The position numbers and the translations under genes are program-made. Shown here piece after piece: positions 26,419 through 34,561 of a stretch of DNA of 41,043 bases. The DNA comes from Metasolibacillus meyeri (GTDB lineage Bacteria > Bacillota > Bacilli > Bacillales_A > Planococcaceae): assembly GCF_003049505.1 (NCBI RefSeq), contig NZ_PYWN01000084.1, positions 1 through 41,043 of the forward strand, read 5' to 3'. The notes below the pieces were generated by a model. That model saw only the letters and a list, made by a program, of their open reading frames with translations. It ran no database searches and was not told the DNA's origin. Position 1 is the first letter of the stretch. Each line of letters opens with the position of its first letter.

Positions 26419-27546
26419 CTATTTCCCCAAATAAACAAATTTCCGTAGCACCCATTCCACTGGCCCTATCGAAAAACGCTTGCTATACAAATTCGATAAA
26501 TACAGTTGTAGCGAATAAAGAACAACTGCAATTAAAAGGCCTAGCGCCACACCTAGCTCACCAAAATAGCCAAGGCCATAACCGTAGAAGATTGTCGTAC
26601 AAATAATAGACTGCATTAAGTAGTTTGTTAATGAAAGACGTCCAAGGCTTGTGAAAGCTTGGGTATACTTATTTTCCTGTATCAACATAAAAATGATTGT
26701 AAAGAGAGCCATATAACCGATTGCTAACATATATGCCCCTACGCCATGCGCTAATTTTGCTACAAAGTTGTCAAAGAATAAAAGGTACTTACATAATAAG
26801 CCTATTGGAATAAACAATACTAAACGCTTTAGTAGCACGCCTCTCTCCTCAATATGCTTGAAGAAATCAACCTTCGCCGCAGCCATTCCAAGCAAAACAA
26901 ATGGTCCTACAGCTAAAAATGATAAAATAACCATCATTACAAAGCCTATCATCATCCCTACGATATAGAAAATCAGTAGTATGTCACCTGTCATACCAAT
27001 GCGATTTTGAACAACATCTAAATATGAGCCATTTTTTAAAATATCTAATGTTGTCGCCATCTCTGTCGCTACGATTGCCATCAAATCTGTTTTTACGATT
27101 GTAAGTGGCAACATACAAAGTGCTAAAATGGCCGCCCATATTAACATAGTTTTCACTTTACGCTGGATAAACAGCATAAAAATGAGGAGACTAGAGCCGT
27201 ACATTAGTAAAATATCGCCATCCCATACGAACACCATATGTAAAATACCTAATAAAATTAGGCCAATGGCACGTCTCCATAATGGCCCTCTCACCTTTAA
27301 ATCTCGCTTTTCTAACGAACGGACAAATAAAATAACCCCATAGCCAAATAAAAAGCCAAAAATCGGATAAAATGAACCTTCCACAAAAATTTTCGTGAAA
27401 TAAAATGCGATTTTATCCACCCACGCTGTTGGCTGAATGGCCTCTAATGTTACATTGGCATATTGAAAGTGCAACATATTGGCAATCAAAATACCCAGCA
27501 ACGAAAAACCCCTTAATGCATCAATTACTTCAATTCTTTTTTTCAT
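26419..27546 (-). CDS. DUF418 family membrane protein (YeiB type)
   Basis: A 375-residue integral membrane protein with about nine or ten helices. The opening RIEVIDALRGFSLLGILIANM is the hallmark of the YeiB/DUF418 family, and GRLSLTNYLMQSIICTTIFYGYG with a last IGPVEWVLRKF segment confirms it. The family is distantly related to acyltransferase-type membrane proteins (the IDALRG motif), and function is unknown. A ribosome binding site (GAGGTTTTTA) precedes the ATG. A short, startless open stretch just upstream at 27556 may be what remains of a preceding gene. No regulator adjoins it directly. Confidence 0.9.
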   Translation of the reverse strand: MKKRIEVIDALRGFSLLGILIANMLHFQYANVTLEAIQPTAWVDKIAFYFTKIFVEGSFYPIFGFLFGYGVILFVRSLEKRDLKVRGPLWRRAIGLILLGILHMVFVWDGDILLMYGSSLLIFMLFIQRKVKTMLIWAAILALCMLPLTIVKTDLMAIVATEMATTLDILKNGSYLDVVQNRIGMTGDILLIFYIVGMMIGFVMMVILSFLAVGPFVLLGMAAAKVDFFKHIEERGVLLKRLVLFIPIGLLCKYLLFFDNFVAKLAHGVGAYMLAIGYMALFTIIFMLIQENKYTQAFTSLGRLSLTNYLMQSIICTTIFYGYGLGYFGELGVALGLLIAVVLYSLQLYLSNLYSKRFSIGPVEWVLRKFVYLGK

Positions 27547-27555
27547 TAAAAACCT

Positions 27556-27684
27556 CTATTCCTCAAATGATAAATTTATTGGCTCATCTAATATTTCGGC
27601 CTCAATTTCCAAATTTATATACAATAAACTAACATTTACTTCTTCATCAAGGATTTTTTCCTCGCTATATAGTGGATGTCCTTG
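27556..27684 (-). pseudogene. Startless open stretch before DUF418 gene, possible gene remnant
   Basis: A 42-codon stretch with a stop directly before it and no ATG, GTG or ribosome binding site at the front: HPLYSEEKILDEEVNVSLLY, INLEIEAEILDEPINLSFEE. It is acidic and protein-like, and its stop lies ten bases before the DUF418 ATG, a spacing expected of an upstream operon gene. I read it as the C-terminal end of a lost gene, but chance cannot be excluded at this length. Confidence 0.25.
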
Positions 27685-27798
27685 CTAAACACATCATTCA
27701 CATATATTCCGCAATGGACATACCTACAAAATCCGATGAAAAATAAGTTAAAAAAGTGATAGATTTATCAAAAGTAAACGAATATAACAGCGAACAGA

Positions 27799-27812
27799 TT
27801 TTTCGCGAAAAA
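27799..27812. promoter_or_regulatory. 14-bp perfect palindrome upstream of the sigma-factor gene
   Basis: TTTTTCGCGAAAAA, 27 bp before the sigma-factor start codon. It could be an operator; no matching ECF promoter could be defined nearby. Confidence 0.3.
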
Positions 27813-27838
27813 AATGTTTTATGGAATCGAGGTGCTTT

Positions 27839-28348
27839 ATGGACGACAAAATTATAGCCTTTATTAAGCAACGGCAAGAGCAAGGTATTTCTTTATTACT
27901 TGGGCAATACGGCGGCTTGATGAAATCGATTATTCGTAAATATATTGCTGGGAGGCCTCAAGAAATTGAGGAATGTATGGCGGATGCCATCATTGCGATT
28001 TGGTATCATATCGATGACTTTGATGCTTCGAAAAATTCATTGAAAAACTGGGTTGCTGCCATTACAAAATTTAAAGCCATTGATGTATTACGCAAGCTTG
28101 AGCGCCACCAACAAACAACCGAGCTCCCCGAGCAACTTCCAACTACGACAAAAGAGGTCTTTGATTGGGAAAGCCTATTAACAGAGCTCCCACTTCAAGA
28201 ACGGCAAATTTTTCAGCAATATTATTTCGAAGGCAAGGCAACAAAGGAAATTGCTGCACAGCATGACGCAAAGGAATCGTGGGTACACAATAAGCTATCA
28301 CGCAGTCGCAAAAAATTAAAAACATTATTTATTCGGGATGAGGTGTAA
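27839..28348 (+). CDS. ECF-type sigma-70 family RNA polymerase sigma factor
   Basis: A 169-residue sigma factor. Region 2 (about 25-85; GLMKSIIRKYIAGRPQEIEECMADAII then IWYHIDDFDASKNSLKNWVAAITKFKAIDVLRK) and region 4 (about 110-165; ELPLQERQIFQQYYFEGKATKEIAAQ and KESWVHNKLSRSRKKLKTLF) are both recognisable, with no other regions, which is the ECF layout. It would direct RNA polymerase to a small regulon under envelope-related signals. The ATG at 27839 is preferred over 27821 because GAGGTG is just upstream. Two bases separate it from the anti-sigma gene. Its own recognition promoter could not be identified upstream. Confidence 0.92.
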   Translation: MDDKIIAFIKQRQEQGISLLLGQYGGLMKSIIRKYIAGRPQEIEECMADAIIAIWYHIDDFDASKNSLKNWVAAITKFKAIDVLRKLERHQQTTELPEQLPTTTKEVFDWESLLTELPLQERQIFQQYYFEGKATKEIAAQHDAKESWVHNKLSRSRKKLKTLFIRDEV

Positions 28349-28350
28349 GG

Positions 28351-29331
28351 ATGAGCATTTATCAGCAATTAAACGAGGTGAAAATTGATTTGATGGAATT
28401 TGAGCAGCAGCCGCTTTCAAGCTTAGAAAAAAAACGCATTCAGAAAAAGGTAGTGAAAAAATTAAAGCTGAAAAAAAGAGGCAATCCTTTTGGCATCGGT
28501 GCAGCTACAGCCGTTCTAGCAATCGGACTACTTGCAGCAAACCATGAAACGATTGCCAATATGCCGTTTGTTGCAGGTTTATTAGAGGGTTGGAACAATA
28601 ATAGAGAGAATGAGAATTGGACACAATACAAAAATATTATCGCTACAACAAGTACAACGGAGATGGGTGATTTAACATTAAATGAAGTCATTATTAACTA
28701 TGACCGAATTCTAGTTAGCGCAACATTGCAAAAATCAGCAGAGACTAAGTTTTCATATCGACACCATCTCCACCCTACTTTGTATATTGATGGGCAAATT
28801 GTTGAAAAGGCTGATGCAAGTTCACAATCCATCGAACAAAATAGCGAAATGTTTATGATTTATAATGAATTTAAATTGCAAAAGCCTATTGAGGATGAAA
28901 ATATTTCTATACAACTTGTTTACGAGACGTTATCAACACCTGCTAATAAAGAGTCTGCACCTTTTGGTGAAAAACTAGAACAGCCTTGGACATTCGACTT
29001 CACAGCATCACAGTTAGCTGTCCAACAAGAAACGGTTGTACTCAATGTGAATCAAAGCATTTCCTTAGCAAATGGCGATAGTTTAATGATTGAGCGCATT
29101 GTGACAACACCCATTTCAACAACTGTTTATTATCACGGTGCAGACGCAAACATTGTGCTCTATGATGAAAATGGGCAAAGCTATTATTGGCAATCAGGCT
29201 ATCGTGATGATGATGGAAAAGGGTATCAGCATTTTGCAAGCGCCTCTTTTGTCAATCGTGATTTATATTTACAAGTGCTTTCAGATGAAGAGCCTGTTAG
29301 TGAAAAAATAAAAATACCCATTGTGCAATAA
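28351..29331 (+). CDS. Membrane-anchored anti-sigma factor, DUF4179 type
   Basis: A 326-residue protein encoded directly after the sigma factor. The N-terminal cytoplasmic part (about 1-45, ending in a basic run KKVVKKLKLKKRG) would bind the sigma factor. A single transmembrane helix (about 47-64; GIGAATAVLAIGLLAA) leads into a roughly 250-residue extracellular domain (TLNEVIINYDRILVSATLQK, LYIDGQIVEKAD, LNVNQSISLANGDSLMIERI) typical of DUF4179 with its C-terminal immunoglobulin-like partner. This arrangement holds an ECF sigma factor at the membrane until a signal acts. Proteolytic release or a conformational switch is possible; no site was identified. Confidence 0.88.
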   Translation: MSIYQQLNEVKIDLMEFEQQPLSSLEKKRIQKKVVKKLKLKKRGNPFGIGAATAVLAIGLLAANHETIANMPFVAGLLEGWNNNRENENWTQYKNIIATTSTTEMGDLTLNEVIINYDRILVSATLQKSAETKFSYRHHLHPTLYIDGQIVEKADASSQSIEQNSEMFMIYNEFKLQKPIEDENISIQLVYETLSTPANKESAPFGEKLEQPWTFDFTASQLAVQQETVVLNVNQSISLANGDSLMIERIVTTPISTTVYYHGADANIVLYDENGQSYYWQSGYRDDDGKGYQHFASASFVNRDLYLQVLSDEEPVSEKIKIPIVQ

Positions 29332-29341
29332 AGATAATTTC

Positions 29342-29383
29342 AAACAGATTTAGACAATCAACTTCGTCTAAATCTGTTTTTTT
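29342..29383 (+). terminator. Intrinsic terminator of the sigma/anti-sigma operon
   Basis: AAACAGATTTAGAC (29342-29355) pairs perfectly with GTCTAAATCTGTTT (29366-29379), followed by TTTT. Confidence 0.9.
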
Positions 29384-29455
29384 AAATATATTTCCTTATT
29401 TCTGTTATCTCGAATTCCAATAAATTCTTTAATTATGTCGATTTTTTAGAGCTAT

Positions 29456-29505
29456 TGTAAAGACATTGTAAATATTTATTTAACTAATTGTAAAGTATAT
29501 GTACA
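29456..29505 (-). promoter_or_regulatory. PhoP box: five hexamers at 11-bp spacing
   Basis: On the plus strand the hexamers TGTAAA (29456), TGTAAA (29467), ATTTAA (29478), TGTAAA (29489) and TGTACA (29500) start exactly 11 bp apart. On the minus strand these read as TTTACA-like repeats with 5-bp spacers, the layout of Bacillus PhoP boxes. It ends 73 bp before a Na/Pi cotransporter gene, which fits phosphate control. Confidence 0.8.
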
Positions 29506-29577
29506 TATAGTTAATGCCAATCAATAATAGGGATAGAAAATTTAGACTAAGTTCATATAAAGTAGAGGTGTAATAGA

Positions 29578-31200
29578 TTGACTATTAATATACAGGAAAT
29601 GATTTTCCAATTCCTTGGAGGGTTAGGTTTATTTCTATTTGCTATCAAGTTTATGGGGGACGGCTTGCAAAAAGCAGCAGGTGACCGTCTGCGTGATATT
29701 TTAGATAAGTTTACAACAAATCCATTAATGGGTGTACTTGTTGGTATTGTAGTAACAGTTCTTATCCAATCTAGCTCTGGTACTACCGTTATTACAGTCG
29801 GACTAGTGAGCGCTGGCCTCATGAAACTACGTCAAGCAATTGGTGTTATTATGGGAGCTAATATCGGGACTACCGTAACAGCATTTATTATCGGTATTGA
29901 CGTAGGTGCCTACGCCTATCCAATTATGGCATTAGGCGCAATTTGCTTATTTTTCTTTAAGAAAAGCATCATTCAAAATATCGGACAGATTCTTTTTGGT
30001 TTTGCAGGCTTATTTATCGGCTTAGAATTAATGAGTGGTGGCATGAAGCCGCTTCGAGACTGGCAACCATTTTTAGATTTAACCGTACAAATGTCAGATA
30101 TACCCATTTTAGGTGTGATAGTTGGAACAATTTTCACATTAATCGTGCAATCTTCCTCAGCGACAGTTGGTATTTTACAAGGATTATATGCAGAAGGGCT
30201 AATACCTTTACAAGGTGCTTTACCTGTTTTGTTTGGTGACAATATTGGAACAACGATTACTGCTATTTTAGCTGCTCTAGGAGCTTCTGTAGCTGCAAGA
30301 CGTGCTGCTGCTACACATGTACTATTTAATGTTGTAGGTACAATTATATTTATGCTCATACTAGGACTCTTCACAAATTATGTCGAATGGATTTCTGGTG
30401 TTCTAAATTTAGATCCAAAAATGCAAATCGCTTTTGCACATGGAACTTTTAACATAGTGAACACCATTATCCAACTACCATTTATTGGTGTTTGGGCATA
30501 TATTGTAACAAAATTAATTCCAGGGGAAGATTCAACAATTGAGCATTCACCAAAATTTTTGGATAAAAATTTAATTAGTAAATCGCCATCTGTCGCACTT
30601 GGTCAAGCTAAAATGGAAGTTGTGCGTATGGGGGAATACAGCATTCAAGGACTTGAGGAAACTTTAAACATTTTAAAAACAGCTGATACAAAAGCTATAG
30701 GTAAAGTCAGTCAATTGGAAGAAGCTATCAATAACTTAGATCGCAAATCAACGGAGTATTTAGTAGAGCTTTCAAAGCAATCGCTATCTGGTCATGACTC
30801 CCAAGTACATCATGCTTTATTTGAAAATATTCGCGATATTGAGCGCATTGGTGACCATGTAGAAAACATTATCGAATTGCTACAATACAAAGAGAGCAAT
30901 CGAGTAAAATTAAGTGAGCAGGCCTTAAAAGAATTGGAAGAAATGTTTATTCTCACATTGAACACTGTTAAAATGTCTATCGAGTGCTTAGATCAACGTG
31001 ATATTGCCTTAGCACAGCAAGTCATTGAAAATGAAAACGAAATTGACAATATGGAACGCCGTTTACGCAAAATGCATATTAAGCGATTAAATGAAGGAAC
31101 TTGTTCAGGCTCAGCTGGTATCGTCTTTGCAGATATCGTAAGCAACCTTGAAAGAATCGGCGACCATGCATCTAACATTGCCGAAACAATTATTTCTTAA
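29578..31200 (+). CDS. Na/Pi cotransporter family protein with C-terminal PhoU domain
   Basis: A 540-residue protein. The first about 310 residues hold two inverted-repeat NptA membrane units, each with the QSSSxT signature (QSSSGTTVITVGLVSAG near 62, QSSSATVGILQGL near 200). The last about 200 residues form a cytoplasmic helical PhoU-like domain (ENIRDIERIGDHVENIIELL and SNLERIGDHASNIAETI, the two ExxRIGDHxxNI repeats). Family members take up phosphate with sodium, and the PhoU part may sense or limit uptake. The TTG start at 29578 is supported by AGAGGTG. The upstream PhoP box suggests induction by phosphate starvation. A terminator follows. Confidence 0.93.
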   Translation: MTINIQEMIFQFLGGLGLFLFAIKFMGDGLQKAAGDRLRDILDKFTTNPLMGVLVGIVVTVLIQSSSGTTVITVGLVSAGLMKLRQAIGVIMGANIGTTVTAFIIGIDVGAYAYPIMALGAICLFFFKKSIIQNIGQILFGFAGLFIGLELMSGGMKPLRDWQPFLDLTVQMSDIPILGVIVGTIFTLIVQSSSATVGILQGLYAEGLIPLQGALPVLFGDNIGTTITAILAALGASVAARRAAATHVLFNVVGTIIFMLILGLFTNYVEWISGVLNLDPKMQIAFAHGTFNIVNTIIQLPFIGVWAYIVTKLIPGEDSTIEHSPKFLDKNLISKSPSVALGQAKMEVVRMGEYSIQGLEETLNILKTADTKAIGKVSQLEEAINNLDRKSTEYLVELSKQSLSGHDSQVHHALFENIRDIERIGDHVENIIELLQYKESNRVKLSEQALKELEEMFILTLNTVKMSIECLDQRDIALAQQVIENENEIDNMERRLRKMHIKRLNEGTCSGSAGIVFADIVSNLERIGDHASNIAETIIS

Positions 31201-31208
31201 TATTGAAG

Positions 31209-31257
31209 AGGTTGTCTAAAAATGTAGGCTGTACGCCGCTTTTTCAGATAACCTTTT
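31209..31257 (+). terminator. Likely terminator of the Na/Pi cotransporter gene
   Basis: AGGTTGTCTAAAAA (31209-31222) pairs with TTTTTCAGATAACCT (31240-31254) with one G-U pair and one bulge, followed by TTTG. Confidence 0.6.
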
Positions 31258-31282
31258 GTATTTTACTTCGCTACTATCAATA

Positions 31283-31323
31283 CAAAAACTGTCTAGAAAA
31301 CAGATTCATCTGCTTCTAGACAG
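31283..31323 (-). terminator. Intrinsic terminator of the YhfC/lipoprotein operon
   Basis: On the minus strand CTGTCTAGAA (31314-31323) pairs with TTCTAGACAG (31289-31298), followed by TTTTTG. It lies just after the lipoprotein stop. Confidence 0.8.
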
Positions 31324-31330
31324 CCCTCTA

Positions 31331-31717
31331 TCATTGTATATACAAACCGGCAATTTCTTCCTTATCATTATAGCTTATTGTATAAATTCGTTCATCTTTG
31401 CTATACTCTGCCACAAGAACAACGATAAAAACTCCATCTTTTTCTTGGATTGAGCTCTTTTTAATTTGCACAAAATTGCCTGATGCCTCAATGACTGGTG
31501 TTATTTCCGCTAGTTGCTCCGCTGTTACGCTCGCTTTCATCTTTGCATCAAATTGCTGTGTGATTTCTTCAAACTCGCCTTTATTAACGAATTGAATGAT
31601 TTCCTCCGCCTTACTTTCGTATTGCTGCGCGATTTCCTCCTCTACTTTATTGCCACAGCCTGCTAATAAAATCCCTAAACATAAGCTACTAATAAGTGTG
31701 ATGTAAAACCTTTTCAT
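31331..31717 (-). CDS. Lipoprotein, DUF3887-like
   Basis: A 128-residue exported lipoprotein. The signal peptide (MKRFYITLISSLCLGILLAG) ends at lipobox LAGC, so Cys21 is the likely lipidated residue. The mature part (EEEIAQQYESKAEEIIQFVN, then EFEEITQQFDAKMKASVTAE) matches the small DUF3887 type of about 90-residue folded domain, of unknown function. It overlaps the YhfC gene by 29 bases and is the last gene of a putative LytTR-controlled operon. A signal-blocking or protective role in the membrane would fit, but that is inference from context only. Confidence 0.85.
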   Translation of the reverse strand: MKRFYITLISSLCLGILLAGCGNKVEEEIAQQYESKAEEIIQFVNKGEFEEITQQFDAKMKASVTAEQLAEITPVIEASGNFVQIKKSSIQEKDGVFIVVLVAEYSKDERIYTISYNDKEEIAGLYIQ

Positions 31718-32369
31718 CTTTCTTCCTCCTCCAAAATAAATATGTAATTAAAATAACAATGGCTGAGAGTACAACTAAACATACCTCTGTCATAAGTGGT
31801 GTCGTGTGCATGGCAACGAAGCCTGTTGCAAAATTCACAGTAGCGTGCAATAAAATAGCATAGCTACAATAGATAAATTTTCCTTGCCTTACCGCTATCA
31901 ATACAAATATAGATAAACAGACATGGATGCCCATTGCACAAAGACGTTCTATACCACTCATATACAGTTGGAATGGCTGCATGATGTAAAAATAATTCAC
32001 CACTACAGGGATACCAACTATAGTGACTGCTTCAACCCCACCATGACCTAACCCAAATAAAATACCATTACGAAGCGTATAAGTTTTAAGGAAAAATCGC
32101 ATTGCCAGCCAGCGTGCTGTTTCCTCGAAAATTCCTGCTGACAAAGCTAATAAAAATAAAATCAGCATCGGCTTTGTCGCACTCCAAAATTGATAAGTAC
32201 TGCTTTCTTTCGCTATAAAATTAATTAGTGGAATACGAATTAAAAGCTGTGAGCATGAAAACGCGACTACTCCTAAAATAAATGGTATGACGCTTTTTTT
32301 ATATAAGGCATAGAGAAAAAACAACAGAGGCAAAATGATAACGCTTATTATAAAAAAGAGCTTTCCCAC
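31689..32369 (-). CDS. YhfC-family intramembrane glutamic metalloprotease
   Basis: A 226-residue protein with about six or seven hydrophobic helices. Candidate active-site motifs are visible: EETARWLAMRF (residues about 81-92, the EExxR of the CAAX/YhfC protease superfamily), GLGHGGVEA near 110 and a later ILLHATVNFATG. These are the metal-binding Glu/His positions of this superfamily. Known substrates are few; relatives near LytTR systems protect against or process peptides. A GTG start at 32369 is supported by GGAGGTGAC. It overlaps the lipoprotein gene. A promoter and a direct repeat resembling a LytTR operator lie just upstream. Confidence 0.88.
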   Translation of the reverse strand: MGKLFFIISVIILPLLFFLYALYKKSVIPFILGVVAFSCSQLLIRIPLINFIAKESSTYQFWSATKPMLILFLLALSAGIFEETARWLAMRFFLKTYTLRNGILFGLGHGGVEAVTIVGIPVVVNYFYIMQPFQLYMSGIERLCAMGIHVCLSIFVLIAVRQGKFIYCSYAILLHATVNFATGFVAMHTTPLMTEVCLVVLSAIVILITYLFWRRKKDEKVLHHTY

Positions 32370-32395
32370 AACAAAGTCACCTCCTTCACGACTTT

Positions 32396-32423
32396 ATTGT
32401 AACGAAAGCTCTATGAAATAAAA
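32396..32423 (-). promoter_or_regulatory. Candidate promoter of the YhfC/lipoprotein operon
   Basis: On the minus strand TTTTAT (32418-32423), a 16-bp spacer and TACAAT (32396-32401). The -35 is poor, as expected for an activator-dependent promoter. Confidence 0.45.
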
Positions 32424-32432
32424 TGCATGTTT

Positions 32433-32463
32433 CTCAAACGGTCATTCTTTCATCTTAAACGGT
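32433..32463 (-). promoter_or_regulatory. LytTR-type operator, direct repeat at 21-bp spacing
   Basis: On the minus strand ACCGTTTAAG (32454-32463) and ACCGTTTGAG (32433-32442) start 21 bp apart, with nine of ten bases identical. AgrA-type regulators bind such GTT-containing 9-10-bp repeats separated by about 12 bp. The site lies upstream of a promoter with a weak -35, close to the last codon of the kinase gene. Confidence 0.65.
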
Positions 32464-33776
32464 TATTTTTTCACAATTAATTCCTGACTAAACATGCCCG
32501 TATCCACTGAGGTAAGCAATGTCGTATTCGGATATTGCTTGACGATGCGCTGTACAGAAAACAAGCCATAGCCTCGCTGATTTCCTTTTGTTGAATAATT
32601 TTTCGTGTAAAGCTGTTCCACTTCGATTTCCTCGGAATCTACGCTATTTCTAACGATAAAATATTGTGCATCCTTTACCTCAAACAATGCAATTTGCATC
32701 GTCTTGGCAGTCGATTTCACCGCTTCCTCTATAGCATTATCAAGCAAAACACTAATAACGCGAATAAATGGTCCTATAGACATCGCAACTTGCTTGATAT
32801 TTTGCGGAATATCTAAATGCACCGTTATTTGCTGGCGCTGTGCTGTTAAAGTTTTCACACTTAATATGCTTTTTAATTCTGGTTGTTGGATGTGTGCTAG
32901 CTTTGTTAACTCTAGCTGTTGATGATTCATCATCACAGCTGTTGGCGCTATCGTATATTCATAAATTTGTTTGATTTGCTGTAAATCATTCGCATGAATC
33001 GATGCTTCAAGTGACAATAATAAATTGCTATAATCATGTCGAAATGTCGCAAGTTCATCATGCATAAATTCCAACTTCTCGACATATTCCATCAGCTGTT
33101 GATGTTGGGATTGCTCATATTTATCGATTAGACGCTCTTTCGACACATAGATGCTAACTGTGGTAATAAGTAATAAAATAATCATCATTAAAAGAATCAC
33201 CACATATAACTGTCGCCCATAGCGCACATTAATTTCAGCTAAAACTTGAATCGTAGGATAGTTAATAATTAACAATAAAATCAAGCTAATAATTAAAAAA
33301 ATAAAGGAAGGAATATACAGCTTACTATGAATTAAATAGTCTCCTGCAGATGCAATCCAATTTCTCATTAAAAATAAAACGATTAGCATACCTAAAGCTA
33401 CATAAAAGCCTATTGCTAGGTTTGTCCAAATATAATAATTAAATGGGCTATCCATATACAGGTCTAAAGAAATAGTAAACAAACCATTCCTTACACCCGT
33501 ATAAAGCACAATGCTTATCAATGCAAAATAAATCGTATGTGCCAACGTATGCTTTTTGTACATAGTACCTAGCAACACTAAAAAGGCTAACAAAACAACA
33601 ATGTTTAATTCCATCATACCGAATAATGGAATTATAATGTTTAAGAGCAAGCATAATAAAACACTCAAAAACACAGTAAAGCTCATCGGTGCTTTCGTAT
33701 TGCCTGCAAACAAATTAAACAAATAAATATGGCCGATTCCTATGCAAATAAATGTGGCTAATTGATAAAACAGCAC
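32463..33776 (-). CDS. AgrC-like sensor histidine kinase (GHKL)
   Basis: A membrane histidine kinase of about 437 residues. The first about 215 residues are six or seven transmembrane helices. A cytoplasmic coiled segment leads to the phospho-accepting histidine in FRHDYSNLL (near residue 247). The N box is RVISVLLDNAIEEAV and the G box is RGYGLFSVQRIV, with degenerate spacing typical of the quorum-sensing (AgrC/ComD) group. A signal peptide would be sensed at the membrane, but no signal precursor or AgrB-like processing enzyme is nearby. I prefer GTG at 33776, spaced eight bases after AAGGGAG, over GTG at 33785. It follows the LytTR regulator gene closely. Confidence 0.88.
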   Translation of the reverse strand: MLFYQLATFICIGIGHIYLFNLFAGNTKAPMSFTVFLSVLLCLLLNIIIPLFGMMELNIVVLLAFLVLLGTMYKKHTLAHTIYFALISIVLYTGVRNGLFTISLDLYMDSPFNYYIWTNLAIGFYVALGMLIVLFLMRNWIASAGDYLIHSKLYIPSFIFLIISLILLLIINYPTIQVLAEINVRYGRQLYVVILLMMIILLLITTVSIYVSKERLIDKYEQSQHQQLMEYVEKLEFMHDELATFRHDYSNLLLSLEASIHANDLQQIKQIYEYTIAPTAVMMNHQQLELTKLAHIQQPELKSILSVKTLTAQRQQITVHLDIPQNIKQVAMSIGPFIRVISVLLDNAIEEAVKSTAKTMQIALFEVKDAQYFIVRNSVDSEEIEVEQLYTKNYSTKGNQRGYGLFSVQRIVKQYPNTTLLTSVDTGMFSQELIVKK

Positions 33777-33778
33777 TA

Positions 33779-34522
33779 TCACCACTCCCTTTTATCACGC
33801 TGCCCAATCAATTCTTTAATGGGCTTTAATAGCCGCCTCGATACAGGGATTTTCTTTCCACTCAGCAAAAGTAATTCTCCATTTTTCGAATCGAGTTCCT
33901 GTACTTGCTGCACATTCACCAAATAGGATTTATGGCAACGAATTAGTCTCGCGTCATATTGCTCGATTTCCTTTAATGTGCCGTAAAACTGAATAAGTCG
34001 ATTTGTTGTCATCAGCTTTAATCGGTGCGGCTCATCTGTCATTACATATTCAATTTCTTGAAATGGCACTTTGATTGTTGTATGTGCATTTTCAATCAAT
34101 AAATAATCCTCCTGCTGTGTCATCCCATTTTTCACAACATAATGCTGTAAACAGCTTTCAACCCTCTGTTTCCGCGCGGTTGAAGGAGCATTTTTATCGA
34201 TAAATGTTAATGCTGACACCATATATTGATAGGAAATGGGGGCTAATTCTGAATGTGTCGTCACAAAAACAATAATCCCCTGCTGGTCCACCTTACGAAT
34301 TTCCTGCGCCACATCAAGCCCTTTGCGTTCTTCCTGTTTAATTTCGATATCTAAAAAATAAATCGGTGTATATGTACAATGCGCAATTTTCTCTAAAATC
34401 TCCTCATACTTGCTTGTTGCTTCAATAAAATCATACGGAATGCGCTGCTCCAAGCAAATTTGCTCAATTAATTTTTTCAAATTTTGAGCTTGGATTACAT
34501 GGTCTTCAAGAATAAAAATACT
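33779..34522 (-). CDS. LytTR-family response regulator, AgrA-like
   Basis: A 247-residue regulator. The receiver domain (about 1-130) has the acidic pair in IFILEDHVIQ, the phospho-acceptor Asp in PIYFLDIEI (near residue 58) and the conserved Lys in FIDKNAP. The LytTR DNA-binding domain follows (about 145-240; IEYVMTDEPHRLKLMTTNR, RCHKSYLVNVQQV and VSRRLLKPIKELI). I prefer a TTG start at 34522 (MSIFILEDH) since family members open this way and the frame start at 34540 lacks a clear binding site. It lies between the tubby-like protein gene and the kinase gene in one operon. The probable operator is at 32433. Confidence 0.9.
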   Translation of the reverse strand, partial: SIFILEDHVIQAQNLKKLIEQICLEQRIPYDFIEATSKYEEILEKIAHCTYTPIYFLDIEIKQEERKGLDVAQEIRKVDQQGIIVFVTTHSELAPISYQYMVSALTFIDKNAPSTARKQRVESCLQHYVVKNGMTQQEDYLLIENAHTTIKVPFQEIEYVMTDEPHRLKLMTTNRLIQFYGTLKEIEQYDARLIRCHKSYLVNVQQVQELDSKNGELLLLSGKKIPVSRRLLKPIKELIGQRDKREW

Positions 34523-34561
34523 CAAAATAGGACACCACACTTTTCATTCTTCTAAAAGTAA

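Noticed and set aside
31201-31330. Insertion sequence end (GAGGTTGTCTAAAAA resembles some IS termini)
   Set aside because: It fits a terminator hairpin of the Na/Pi gene, and there is no transposase or matching second end.
34541-34561. AgrD-like signal peptide gene between the tubby-like and regulator genes
   Set aside because: The gap is too short for a gene; no small frame with a binding site was found in or beside the cluster.
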